Assembly (NCBI GenBank): GCA_022508665.1
Contig: JAFLUT010000015.1
Span: 2,160-35,989 of the forward strand
Length of the DNA stretch: 33,830 bases
Reading direction: 5' to 3'
DNA from: Prevotellaceae bacterium
GTDB lineage: Bacteria > Bacteroidota > Bacteroidia > Bacteroidales > Bacteroidaceae
Both the position numbers and the translations under genes were made by a program. Of the stretch, positions 7,890-16,515 are shown in pieces; the first letter of the stretch is position 1; the number at the start of each line of letters is the position of its first letter. A model generated the notes under the pieces. The model was given only the letters and a program-made list of their open reading frames with translations, was not told where the DNA came from and did not search any database.

Positions 7890-9038
7890 CTATTTCCGTC
7901 CTGCTATGACTTTCAAGAACGCAGGAGCATAACGCCGCAGTAGCCAAAAGGTGCTTAGAAGGATGGCTATTGTCAGTGGGACTACGGCTACATATACGAA
8001 TAATACTCCAAGGTCAGAGGAAGGAGGGAAGACGAGAAAGAGGGCTTTCTGTATTTTGTTGCAAATCAATCCGTGTGACACGTAGATAAAGAACGAGGCC
8101 GAAGCGAGAAATGCATTCGGTTTACAAATCTTTCGGTTCAATAACCATACAGACAGATTGTAGAAGAACAACAAGCCCCAAATGGCATTAAACCGTTTGA
8201 TGATAGCACACAAGTCTGGCATCCAACACGCAGCAACAATGTGAAGCAGGGAGAATGAAATGTAAAGAATGGCAGACAGTTTTGAACATCTGCCGAACTC
8301 AGCAAGCATATTTTTATTGCTGATGCTCATGTACGCACCCCATGAAAAGAAGAAGAAAGCGGAAAGCAGTTGGTTTACACGGCCGAAAAACCAAATGCCC
8401 AATGCAAGCCATGCTATGCCTAATAAATATATAAAGTATTGACGTATGCGTTTCAGCAGATAGAAGATTATTGGTGTACATATAACCACAATCATCAAGT
8501 CGCGAACAAACCACAGAGCCATATTTTGTGGATACATAGACGCTGCCACAGTTGCTTCATTTGCGGCTATTGGCACGAACATCCCATGGCTGGCATCCCA
8601 GAATGTGTTGAGAAATGCAGCACACGAGTAATCCAATTCTGCCGCAGGGAACAATGACGGGGCGTACATTCTTCCGAAAAGCACAATCAACAGCGCTATC
8701 AGATTCCATATAATATAAGGTATTAGCAATGTTTTTACCCGATTATACAGTTTCTTTTGATATACTTTTCTCGTCAATGCCGCAACACCAAGAAAGAAAA
8801 CATAGCCAGATATGAAGAAGTAAACATTCGTGCTTTGGCCACGCAGGAAACCATCGACAAAATGGCTCACCCCCATAAACCACGGAAGTGTGCTTAAATC
8901 ATATTCATGGCCTTGAACTGAGAGAGTCTGCTCATTATTAAAAACATGCACTATTAGCACTACTATGGCCAAAGGGAAACGCAATAGGTTCAAACTGTCT
9001 GAACGCAACTTCTCTCTCGTGTTCATATTAAGGCTCAA
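7890..9038 (-). CDS. Acyltransferase family 3 membrane protein (OafA-like)
   Basis: 382 residues with about ten membrane segments. The N-terminal family signature is LNLLRFPLAIVVLIVHVF, with the conserved Arg and His; further on come FFISGYVFFLGV and ASASFFIYVSHGLI. Such proteins transfer acetyl or other acyl groups to surface glycans, lipids or secondary products; the acceptor cannot be read here. It starts 13 bases after the thyA stop and probably shares its transcript; an internal ATG at 9026 is an alternative start. By eye the gene is more AT-rich than thyA and lpxB, which may mean more recent acquisition. Confidence 0.88.
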   Translation of the reverse strand: MSLNMNTREKLRSDSLNLLRFPLAIVVLIVHVFNNEQTLSVQGHEYDLSTLPWFMGVSHFVDGFLRGQSTNVYFFISGYVFFLGVAALTRKVYQKKLYNRVKTLLIPYIIWNLIALLIVLFGRMYAPSLFPAAELDYSCAAFLNTFWDASHGMFVPIAANEATVAASMYPQNMALWFVRDLMIVVICTPIIFYLLKRIRQYFIYLLGIAWLALGIWFFGRVNQLLSAFFFFSWGAYMSISNKNMLAEFGRCSKLSAILYISFSLLHIVAACWMPDLCAIIKRFNAIWGLLFFYNLSVWLLNRKICKPNAFLASASFFIYVSHGLICNKIQKALFLVFPPSSDLGVLFVYVAVVPLTIAILLSTFWLLRRYAPAFLKVIAGRK

Positions 9039-9051
9039 GAAAGGATTGGTT

Positions 9052-9846
9052 TTATACGCTCACGGTCGCCTTAATATGCGGATGTGGGTCATAGTCTGTC
9101 AACTCAAAATCCTCGTATTGGAAGTCGAAGATGCTTTTGACCGCAGGATTTATCTTCATCTTAGGCAATGGGCGTGGGGTGCGAGAGAGTTGCAGTTTCG
9201 CCTGTTCGATGTGGTCGAGATACAGATGCGTGTCGCCTGTGGTGTAGACGAAATCTCCCGGTTGGAGGTCGCACACCTGCGCCATCATCATGGTGAGAAG
9301 TGCGTAGGAGGCGATGTTGAATGGTACACCGAGGAAGGTGTCGGCACTGCGTTGATAGAGTTGGCAACTAAGCCTTCCATCTGCTACATAGAACTGGAAG
9401 AGTATGTGGCAAGGGGGCAGGTTCATGTTCTTTATGTCCGCCACGTTCCATGCGGAGACGATGAGGCGGCGCGAGTTGGGATTGTTCTTTATCTGCTCAA
9501 TCACCTCGCTTATCTGGTCAATGTGTCCGCCGTCATAGTCGGGCCAACTGCGCCACTGGTAGCCGTAGATGTGTCCGAGGTTGCCGTCTTCATCTGCCCA
9601 TTCGTTCCAGATGCGTACTCCTCTGTCTTGCAGCCACTTGGCGTTTGTGTTGCCCTGCAAGAACCACAGCAGTTCGTAGATGATTGACTTCAAGTGCAAC
9701 TTCTTCGTTGTCAGCAACGGAAACCCCTCTTCGAGGTTGAACCGCATCTGATTGCCGAACACCGACATTGTGCCGGTTCCTGTGCGGTCGCCCTTCTGTG
9801 TGCCTTCCGTCAGTATTCGCTCTAACAAATCGAGGTATTGTTTCAT
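9052..9846 (-). CDS. thyA: Thymidylate synthase
   Basis: 264 residues, the exact length of E. coli ThyA. It methylates dUMP to dTMP using methylene-tetrahydrofolate and produces dihydrofolate, which FolA recycles. The nucleophile is C146 in [12 protein letters not shown]. Other landmarks: phosphate-binding R21 (KGDRTGTGT), RR at 126-127, [29 protein letters not shown], and the C-terminal IKATVSV (E. coli ends IKAPVAI). A -7 element (TATCTTTG on the minus strand) lies just upstream. The acyltransferase gene follows 13 bases downstream. Confidence 0.97.
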   Translation of the reverse strand: MKQYLDLLERILTEGTQKGDRTGTGTMSVFGNQMRFNLEEGFPLLTTKKLHLKSIIYELLWFLQGNTNAKWLQDRGVRIWNEWADEDGNLGHIYGYQWRSWPDYDGGHIDQISEVIEQIKNNPNSRRLIVSAWNVADIKNMNLPPCHILFQFYVADGRLSCQLYQRSADTFLGVPFNIASYALLTMMMAQVCDLQPGDFVYTTGDTHLYLDHIEQAKLQLSRTPRPLPKMKINPAVKSIFDFQYEDFELTDYDPHPHIKATVSV

Positions 9847-9868
9847 AATGATGATGCTTCTTTGGTTG

Positions 9869-9876
9869 CAAAGATA
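9869..9876 (-). promoter_or_regulatory. -7 element of thyA
   Basis: On the minus strand TATCTTTG lies 22 bases before the thyA start. A TTG (9898-9900) is 21 bases further upstream and could be a weak -33 element. Confidence 0.6.
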
Positions 9877-9905
9877 CTAAAATTCTGTCTATCAAGCCAA
9901 CTTTT

Positions 9906-10157
9906 TCACTCTCCTTCCGTCACTTTCCCCTGCTTTATCAGTTCCTCTCTGATGCGGAACAGCAGTTGTATCTGCCCAGAGAAAGTGCGGTTATCATGTT
10001 TTGCGAGGGCTATATTCCTCATAGGAGTAAGCGTAGCCGATACGTCGCTGATGCGCAGGCCGTGTCCTAAGTCCAACTCGCGTTCATACTTGTGAGTGTC
10101 GAACCAGTTCAGCAGTTCATCAACCTCCTCTTTCGTGTATGTTGGTTTGTAATCCAT
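9906..10157 (-). CDS. Small conserved hypothetical (DUF6965-like)
   Basis: 83 residues, soluble and helical, no signal peptide. The pattern YTKEEVDELLNWFDTHKYERELDLGHGLRISDVSATLTPMRNIAL...NRTFSGQIQLLFRIREELIKQ resembles, from memory, short Bacteroidales proteins of the DUF6965 type; I hold that name loosely. It lies 24 bases after the lpxB stop on the same strand and so is probably the last gene of the surE-lpxB transcript. Function unknown. Confidence 0.7.
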   Translation of the reverse strand: MDYKPTYTKEEVDELLNWFDTHKYERELDLGHGLRISDVSATLTPMRNIALAKHDNRTFSGQIQLLFRIREELIKQGKVTEGE

Positions 10158-10181
10158 TGATTGTATGTATATTATTGTGTA

Positions 10182-11330
10182 TTATGATTGTACTCCCTTT
10201 CTCAAAATCCCGACCATTTCCTTTGCCGCCCTTGCGCTCGCCCCTCCACCGCCGAGTATGCTGTTCATGTCATCGTAGTCGGCAAGCATTTTCTGCCTGT
10301 TAGCGCCGTTGGGCAATATGTCGGAGAGGCATTGCTCAATGTTCTGCACCGTCATGCGGTCGGCGACCAATTCCTGCACAATCTCCTTGTTTGCCACGAG
10401 GTTGACCAGCGAAATGTATTTGACTTTCAGCACCTTGCTCCTCAGCCACGATACGACCTTGCCCATAGGCATGTAGTAGCACACCACTTGCGGCACTCGC
10501 AGTATGGCTGTCTCCAATGTAGCCGTTCCCGAAGTCACTAATGCTGCGACAGATTGCCGAAGAACTTGATAAGTCTGCCCAAAACGCAGTTCCACCTCAA
10601 TGCCTTCGGGGATATACTTCCTGTAGTAAGCCTCCTCAATGTTGGGAGCGCACGCTATAACTAATTTATAATCAAACCGTGACGCCGCTTTCAGCATCAT
10701 CCTCAGATTATCCTTAATCTCCTGCCTTCTGCTGCCAGCCAAGATAGCAATCTGCTTGCCGTCATCGTTGGTCGAGGGTGGGAGCAGTGCCTCATCCTCC
10801 CTTATCGCATCCACGCATGGGTTGCCAACATAATGCACCTTGTAGTTCCTCGCCTCAAACCATTCAACCTCAAAAGGAAGGATAGAGAACAACTCATCCA
10901 CGTCACGCCTGATGTTCTTTATTCTATATTCTTTCCATGCCCATATCTTAGGGCTTATGTAGTAGAAAACCTTAGGGCTTTTCCCGTTCCTTCCCAGCTG
11001 TCTCTCCCCGAGATGGTGGACGAATTTAGCAATTTTCAGATTAAATCCGGGGTAATCGACCAAAATGACGACATCAGGATTCCACCGAGCAATATCCCTC
11101 TTGCAATACCGCATATTCCTCAGTATGGCAGGCAGATGCAACAGCACAGGAACAAAGCCCATGTATGCCAACTCACGATAGTGCTTCACAAGCGTGCCGC
11201 CCACCGCCTGCATCTTGTCGCCTCCGTAGAACCGAAACTCCGCCTCCGCATCCTCCGCTTTCAGCGCCTTCATCAAGTTCGATGCGTGCAAGTCGCCCGA
11301 TGCCTCTCCTGCTATCAGATAATACCTCAT
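10182..11330 (-). CDS. lpxB: Lipid-A-disaccharide synthase
   Basis: 382 residues, GT19 family. LpxB joins UDP-2,3-diacylglucosamine to lipid X to form the lipid A disaccharide at the cytoplasmic face of the inner membrane. Visible signatures: N-terminal YYLIAGEASGDLHASNLMKAL, FYGGDKMQAVGG, VVILVDYPGFNLKIAKFVH, VFYYISPKIWAWKE, LAGSRRQEI (nucleotide-sugar domain), SGTATLETAILRVPQVVCY and KYISLVNLVANKEIVQEL. The ATG overlaps the surE stop by four bases (ATGA), indicating coupling, an arrangement common in Bacteroidetes. Confidence 0.96.
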   Translation of the reverse strand: MRYYLIAGEASGDLHASNLMKALKAEDAEAEFRFYGGDKMQAVGGTLVKHYRELAYMGFVPVLLHLPAILRNMRYCKRDIARWNPDVVILVDYPGFNLKIAKFVHHLGERQLGRNGKSPKVFYYISPKIWAWKEYRIKNIRRDVDELFSILPFEVEWFEARNYKVHYVGNPCVDAIREDEALLPPSTNDDGKQIAILAGSRRQEIKDNLRMMLKAASRFDYKLVIACAPNIEEAYYRKYIPEGIEVELRFGQTYQVLRQSVAALVTSGTATLETAILRVPQVVCYYMPMGKVVSWLRSKVLKVKYISLVNLVANKEIVQELVADRMTVQNIEQCLSDILPNGANRQKMLADYDDMNSILGGGGASARAAKEMVGILRKGVQS

Positions 11331-12103
11331 CCCAACATCTGGCTAATCTGTTCCATTGCCGCATAAGCCGTAAGGTCAAGCCTGATAGGCGTGACGGTCA
11401 CATACCCATGCTCGAAAGCCCACGAATCGCTCTCCGTGTCATCCTTGTCAAACGGAGCGTAATACCCACCAATCCAGTAGTATTTCCCGCCATGCGGATG
11501 CTCCCTCTCCTGCCATTCGTCGTGCCAGTCGCCCATGCCCATTTTGCATATCTTGATGCCTTTCAAGTCAGCCGTGTCGGGAACATTCACGTTGAGGCAC
11601 ACATTAGGAGGCAGCCCATGCCCAAGCACAGCGCTGATGACCTTCCGCACATATACCCTCATATAACTGAAATCAGCATCTTTCTCAGCCTTGCCGCTTG
11701 AGAACGCCACCGACGGCACTTCCTTGATAGCGCCTTCGAGAGCAATAGACATAGTTCCGGAATAGTGAGCGTTCACAGCGCAGTTATCACCATGGTTGAT
11801 GCCAGCCAGCACAAGGTCGGGCTTGCGTGGCAGCAGAATTTCAAACCCCATTTTAGCGCAGTCGTCGGGAGTGCCGCTGCACTTCCACACCGTCAGACTT
11901 CCCCTCCCCTCAGCAGCCTCCTCGTGCCTTACAAAGGTATTCCTCACAGGCGACACGCTGGTAATGCTCATCCCTGCGCCGCTCCGCCCTTGGTCGGGGG
12001 CAACGACAAACACATCGCCAAACTCCCTCGCCATGTCAGCCAACTGCATCACACCGTTAGCATACACTCCGTCGTCGTTGCTTATAAATATGAGTTTCTC
12101 CAT
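11327..12103 (-). CDS. surE: 5'/3'-nucleotidase SurE
   Basis: 258 residues from the ATG at 12103, the usual length of SurE. Metal-dependent phosphatase acting on nucleoside monophosphates. N-terminal metal ligands are in ISNDDG (D10, D11); other signatures are VVAPDQGRSGAGMSIT, SGTPDDCAKMG, PDLVLAGINHGDN and YSGTMSIALEGAI. The frame stays open upstream to 12247, but that extension has no family similarity and contains a -7 promoter element at 12218-12225, so the 12103 start is preferred. It overlaps lpxB by four bases. Confidence 0.94.
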   Translation of the reverse strand: MEKLIFISNDDGVYANGVMQLADMAREFGDVFVVAPDQGRSGAGMSITSVSPVRNTFVRHEEAAEGRGSLTVWKCSGTPDDCAKMGFEILLPRKPDLVLAGINHGDNCAVNAHYSGTMSIALEGAIKEVPSVAFSSGKAEKDADFSYMRVYVRKVISAVLGHGLPPNVCLNVNVPDTADLKGIKICKMGMGDWHDEWQEREHPHGGKYYWIGGYYAPFDKDDTESDSWAFEHGYVTVTPIRLDLTAYAAMEQISQMLG

Positions 12104-12217
12104 ATCAAAATACTTTTTCAGCAAATGGCAGCCCTGCCACCGACAGATAGCCGTCCCATTCCCTATAAGATAGTTGCTATATTTATTATATATGTATCTA
12201 TCTCTTCCTAATAGACT

Positions 12218-12225
12218 ACAAATGT
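12218..12225 (-). promoter_or_regulatory. -7 element of surE-lpxB
   Basis: TACATTTG on the minus strand fits TAnnTTTG and would give a leader of about 105 bases before the surE ATG at 12103. No TTTG is found at the standard -33 spacing. Confidence 0.55.
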
Positions 12226-12298
12226 ACGCATTTCCGTCGGTTTTCATCGCTCAAAGCAAGGAAAAATATCTGCCACAAGAAAAAAAACTCAAAAACCT

Positions 12299-12329
12299 TT
12301 TGTCGGTTTCCGAAAAAGCGCTACCTTTG
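12299..12329 (+). promoter_or_regulatory. Promoter of tRNA-Gln
   Basis: TTTG (12299-12302), 19-bp spacer, TACCTTTG (12322-12329): a full Bacteroidetes -33/-7 pair ending 51 bases before the tRNA 5' end. Confidence 0.85.
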
Positions 12330-12380
12330 CATCGCAATTCCAAACAAGGGGTGCTTGTGAGGATGACGCTGAAATAAAAT

Positions 12381-12452
12381 TGGGATATGGTGTAATTGGC
12401 AACACAACAGATTCTGGTCCTGTTATTCTTGGTTCGAGCCCAGGTATCCCAA
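12381..12452 (+). tRNA. tRNA-Gln (anticodon CTG)
   Basis: 72 nt folding as a cloverleaf: acceptor TGGGATA/TATCCCA with the U1-A72 pair typical of tRNA-Gln, D stem GTGT/ACAC, anticodon loop TTCTGGT giving CTG, and T arm CTTGG-TTCGAGC-CCAGG. CCA is not encoded. The base pair at the bottom of the anticodon stem (31-39) is an A-C mismatch, which is unusual. It has its own promoter and a following hairpin. Confidence 0.92.
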
Positions 12453-12459
12453 CAGAAAA

Positions 12460-12491
12460 TAACGACTTCGGAAAATCCTCCGAAGTCGTTA
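12460..12491 (+). terminator. Hairpin after tRNA-Gln
   Basis: Perfect 13-bp stem (TAACGACTTCGGA with its complement) and a 6-nt loop, starting 8 bases after the tRNA. No long T run follows, so it may act partly as a 3' processing or protection hairpin. Confidence 0.75.
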
Positions 12492-12598
12492 ATCGTTATA
12501 TATGCAACAAGAGAACCGCTTGCGCACACAGGGGCGACACATCAACAAAGGCAATGCTTTGCCATTGCCATTCTCCCCTCACAGCCGTGTACACTCTT

Positions 12599-12682
12599 AA
12601 AATATAACTTATATTTTATAAAATTAAACTTAAATTTATTAAAACATAACCTATATTTTATAAAACATAACTTATATTTTAA
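12599..12682. repeat. Tandem array E: four AT-rich 21-nt units
   Basis: Four units of exactly 21 nt lie at 12599-12619, 12620-12640, 12641-12661 and 12662-12682. The first has perfect 9-base dyad arms (AAAATATAA and TTATATTTT) around one C, plus two extra bases; the fourth matches 8 of 9 and the third 7 of 9; the second is more diverged. The array lies in the gene-free stretch 12453-13149, 93 bases before array C. I see no gene here. Confidence 0.88.
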
Positions 12683-12773
12683 GGAAGAGAGTTGCCAACC
12701 ACTGCACTTTTATGTAGCAGCAACGCACTTCCGTGTCGCAACACAATGCTGCCCCTCTCATTCAAAGTCATAG

Positions 12774-12852
12774 TTATAAACGGTGTGTCGAGATATCGAT
12801 AAACGGTGTGTCGTTTTTACGATAAACGGTGTATCGGAAGCGTGACAAACGG
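12774..12852 (+). repeat. Tandem array C: 17-nt dyads with 6-nt spacers (23-nt period)
   Basis: Units at 12774-12790, 12797-12813, 12820-12836 and a decayed fourth at 12843-12859. The best copy is CGATAAACGGTGTATCG, a dyad of CGATA and TATCG around seven bases. The spacers are exactly six bases and all differ (agatat, ttttta, gaagcg). The same repeat forms array D 14.4 kb away. It lies ~145 bases upstream of the -7 element of the secreted-protein gene. Confidence 0.9.
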
Positions 12853-12996
12853 CTCTTCTTCCTCCCTTCCTTTTTCCAGTATCATTCAAACCCGTAAATG
12901 CTCTTAATCCCCCTTGTTTTTCACATCCTTTTTGAAAAAAACGATGAAAAAGTAAAAAAATGTCATTATTCTTCGCTTATTATCTGCAAAAAAATA

Positions 12997-13004
12997 TATC
13001 TTTG
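12997..13004 (+). promoter_or_regulatory. -7 element of the phase-shifted secreted-protein gene
   Basis: TATCTTTG fits TAnnTTTG and lies ~145 bases before the ATG at 13150, implying a long leader. The leader contains a perfect 8-bp hairpin (CATTTTCT/AGAAAATG, 13085-13108). Confidence 0.6.
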
Positions 13005-13149
13005 CATGAATTTACAGAACAGCGACTATGCAATGCCGCATGTCCGTCAAAGAAAATAAAGGTGAAGTTTATAATAATTCTCTCCATTTTCTGATATTAT
13101 AGAAAATGTGATGAAACGACTAAAAAAACAGTAAAATAAAAAATAAACT

Positions 13150-16100
13150 ATGAAAACTATTTACAAAGGTCTTTTGATGCTTCTCCTGTTTGCAATGGGG
13201 GGGGTAAATTAGCCGTTCAAGCCCAAATCTACGAAAACCGTATTTGGGCAATTTTTGACGGAAAGTCTGGAAAAGATTCGTCAGGTCAACTTAATGATGA
13301 GAAAACCGATGAAGTTTTCCAGCCAACATGGAAAGGCGCACGTGTCAGCACCCATTTTGAGGTGGACAACGCATGGGAAGCCGTGCCAAACAGAGAGCAT
13401 TGCTATAGAAGGAAGGATACAGGTAACGAAGATGCCGATATGGTAAATGGTCATATCAATGTGACGGATGGGAAAAATTCGGCATCATTGTTTTCTGGTG
13501 ATGGTAGGCTTATCAATGGAGTTCGTAACAATAATGGATTGCAATTCAGAGCATATGCAGGTCATTATGATGGTGGTGGTTACGCTACGCTGGAGGTTTG
13601 CCCAAGAGAGTACCGTATATTTATGAACTGTGTAGGAAGTGGTGCAGAAAATGAATGTTCATTCACTATTGACAATGTTCCTAATGGTTATTATATTTGG
13701 ATAGAGGCATTATCAGCCAAAGATTATGGTGTGAGATTTTCTCTATCTGGACCCGCATCGTGCGATAGAATTGATGGGAAAGGAACGGATGAAATGGGAA
13801 AGCATCTGTTTTGTTATAAAACAAATGCTGCTGGCAGTTATGTAATAAAGCCTATAAGTGACTCTGGTAACGGTGCTTGCTATCTTTATTATGTTGCCGT
13901 AATGGATCATCCATGTCCTCTAATTAACTTTACAGTAACTGAAGGCATGTATATTGATATGCAGGCTGATTATATAGGTCCATTCAAAAGTAATTTTGAC
14001 GGAGTTACATTTGATGGTGTGAAAAATGAGTCTATATCGCAGTATTTGGAGTTTTCCTCAGACGATGAAACGGTGCTTGTGGTCGACAAGAAAAGTGGGG
14101 AGATAACAGGAGTCGGAAAAGGTACTGCCACCGTTACGGCTACATTGCCCCAAGGCACACCTTATTATTATAATAATAAATGGAATTATTTGGTGCATCC
14201 AATCACTGCATCTTATAAGGTTGACGTGCGTGATAGCAGAGTAATTTCTAAATCTGTTGCAGAAAGCGAAAACAAAAATTTATGGGAAGAATTCTCTGTC
14301 GGCAATGATGTTAAGATATATATGGGCGGATGGAAGTATCAAAACAATTCGGCTCTTAAAGACGTCTATACGGGGAAGAAGTTGCAGGAAGGCTATACAG
14401 GTAGTGGCGAAAATAAAAAAACTGATTTTTGGGATAAGGCAAAAAAATACTCCGTTGGTTACGAATTGCCAGTAGATTATCAAGCAGAGCCTATCGATGG
14501 ATATATATACTATAACTTGGGTAAAGAAAATGGCAAGAATGAATTCTTGTATGGCGATGCTGCTAACGCGGACAATAATGTGGGTTTGCTTCTTGCAGGA
14601 GATTATGACCTTGAATTTAAGGAGCGTAATCCAGATGTGGTAGTTGACGATATTAAAAGTACTTCTCAAAAAGAGAATCAGGAAGGCAAAGTTAAAGGTA
14701 GAGGCAATCCATTTACTGTGCCATGTTTCGGCTCTTTCATAAAGATAGAACCAGAACGTAATGGTCAAATGACTTTGTACATTATGCAGAATGGAAACTT
14801 GGAATTCGATTCAGACCATAACAATCATTTGATTGGTCGACTTGGCTGGCGTCCTATATATATTGTTGATGAGGCAGGTAATCGTTTGCTAAGCAAGGAC
14901 GTTAAGGCTGTGACGAAGCAAAGGACAATGATTAGTTACAATGATGAAACTTCCGATGTTTATGAGCCTGATGGTGTAACTCTTATGATGAAAGATGGTA
15001 CTCCAAGTGTATATACAGAGGTTGTTAAGGAATATAAAGATGATACAACCCAAGAGTGGATATATAAACGTCATAAAGATCTATTTGATACATATTGGGG
15101 CAGACGTGGTAGTTCTGAGATTGTTCTTGACCCAGATATTACTGGTGATGGTTGGGTTGTGATGACTAAAGCATACGTTAAGTATCAGTTTGACGTGAAG
15201 GCAGGAAAGAGTTACTATGTGTTTGCCAATAAATCTGCTATAGGCTTCTGCGGAGCATCGTTCTTGCCATCCGATAGTCCTTCTGGAGATTATACTATAT
15301 CTGATGATGGAACAATGAGTTCGGCACTGGAAAACAGATTAAATAGTTTTGGTGAAAACGGAAGCCTTACAGTAAATAGTATAACATTCAAGAATACCAA
15401 GGGAGAATTCCATCAAGGTTGGAACTCTATATGTCTGCCGTTCTCTATTACGGAAAGTAAGATGAGGAAAATTTTTGGGACATCAAAGACAGATCGGGTA
15501 CAAACAGGAACATTTATGGGATTTCCTGTTTATGACTACGTGACTACATATTTCGAGGACTATGAAGTACTTCTTTTCAATGGTTGCACAGAAGAAACAG
15601 ACAAAGATGGCAACAAGACAGACAAGGTACACTTCTTCCATCACGTTTATCAGGACATAATTGCAGGCTATCCTTATATGATTTGGATTCCAGAGAATGC
15701 TGACATAATAGGGAAAAAGGAATTTAAGGTAGAGAAAGTCACCATAGAGAAAGAGAGTCTGAATAATAGGCCGACAATCTCGACAAGTAAGCAGTATATG
15801 CCTGTGGGAAGCGGTTTGGAAGGCCATTCTACTATTGATGACTTCACTTTCACAGGCGTTTATAATCCGACAGATATTCCAAAGGATTCTTATTGTGTGG
15901 TGGAGACAGGCATTCGGATTTACAATGCTGTGACATTGCCTGGCTACCGTGCTTATCTGCATCCGTCATATAAGAATAAAGGCACTTCAAACTATGAGGT
16001 GAAGAGGATTTCTGCCACAAATCTGAATGAATTGACATACATTTGGGATGAGGCAAATCCGATAAAGAGTATTTGGGCTGATGAGATGTTAGGCAATGGA

Positions 16101-16223
16101 TTCTCTGCTCCATCAGACGTGTATAGCGTGAGCGGGGTGCTTGTACGCAAGAACTCTACCTCTCTTGAAGGTCTGCCAAAGGGCATCTACATCGTGAACG
16201 GAAAGAAATATCTTGTTAAATAA
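13150..16223 (+). CDS. Large secreted Big_2-type surface protein, out of frame at a G8 tract
   Basis: The ATG at 13150 begins a signal peptide (MKTIYKGLLMLLLF...) that enters a run of eight G (13197-13204) and stops at TAG 13210 after 20 codons. The long frame, open from this tract to 16223, continues with KLAVQAQIYENRIWAIFDG. With seven G the two join into a complete signal peptide ending VQA/Q and a protein of ~1023 residues. The body carries a Big_2-like Ig stretch (VDKKSGEITGVGKGTATVTATLP), a WNSICLPFSI segment typical of Prevotella secreted proteins, and the tail YSVSGVLVRKN...LPKGIYIVNGKKYLVK, like that of the LRR protein at the left edge. Likely exported to the surface; ligand unknown. 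The gene is visibly AT-richer than its neighbours. As written it is off: phase variation or a sequencing error. Confidence 0.85.
13197..13204 (+). repeat. Homopolymer G8 tract in signal-peptide codons
   Basis: Eight consecutive G. Seven or ten would put the signal peptide in frame with the long open frame; eight leads to TAG at 13210. Nearby housekeeping genes contain runs of at most six or seven. Confidence 0.9.
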
Positions 16224-16245
16224 TTAAAAATAGGAGATTGTGAAA

Positions 16246-16464
16246 ATGAAACAGAAAAAATATGTTAAGCCAATAATAATCGTAAAGAATGTTGATTTGA
16301 AGAATTACATTCTGGGAGTGTCTACAACGGGGTTTAGAACTTCCAAAAGTGGATGCGAGAACTGGACTAATAATATGGAAAGTGTGTTGGGAGATAACAA
16401 CGGTATGTTTCATAATGGTTTTGAGATTGATGATAGTTGGGGAGATGATGCAGGGGCGCTTTAA
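16246..16464 (+). CDS. Small peptide with KYVKP head and acidic tail, downstream of the secreted protein
   Basis: 72 residues from the ATG at 16246; AGGAG at 16232-16236 fits this start better than the GTG at 16240. The pattern of a basic N-terminus with KKYVKPIIIVKNVDLKNYILGVS, a variable middle and an acidic, Trp-containing end (EIDDSWGDDAG) matches a type of short Bacteroidales open frame often found beside exported proteins; some resemble peptide precursors, but no function is established to my knowledge. It lies 22 bases after the secreted-protein stop and shares its transcript, ending at a terminator. One Cys and no membrane segment. Confidence 0.75.
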   Translation: MKQKKYVKPIIIVKNVDLKNYILGVSTTGFRTSKSGCENWTNNMESVLGDNNGMFHNGFEIDDSWGDDAGAL

Positions 16465-16476
16465 TTAAATAAATAC

Positions 16477-16515
16477 AAAAAGGTGGTAAGAATTTTGTTT
16501 CTTACCACTTTTTTT
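16477..16515 (+). terminator. Terminator of the secreted-protein operon, overlapping the clpP promoter
   Basis: A 10-bp stem (GTGGTAAGAA, 16483-16492, with its complement 16499-16508) flanked by A- and T-runs, with a T7 tail. The hairpin loop contains the TTTG of the next promoter. Confidence 0.88.

Noticed and set aside
12104-12247. Longer N-terminus for SurE
   Set aside because: SurE family starts at MEKLIFISNDDG; the upstream part has a promoter element and no similarity.
12396-12773. 125-codon open frame over tRNA-Gln and array E
   Set aside because: It overlaps a tRNA gene, a hairpin and tandem repeats; chance frame.
12774-12859. CRISPR interpretation of arrays C and D
   Set aside because: Repeats are 17 nt and spacers only 6 nt, and no cas gene is present in the window.
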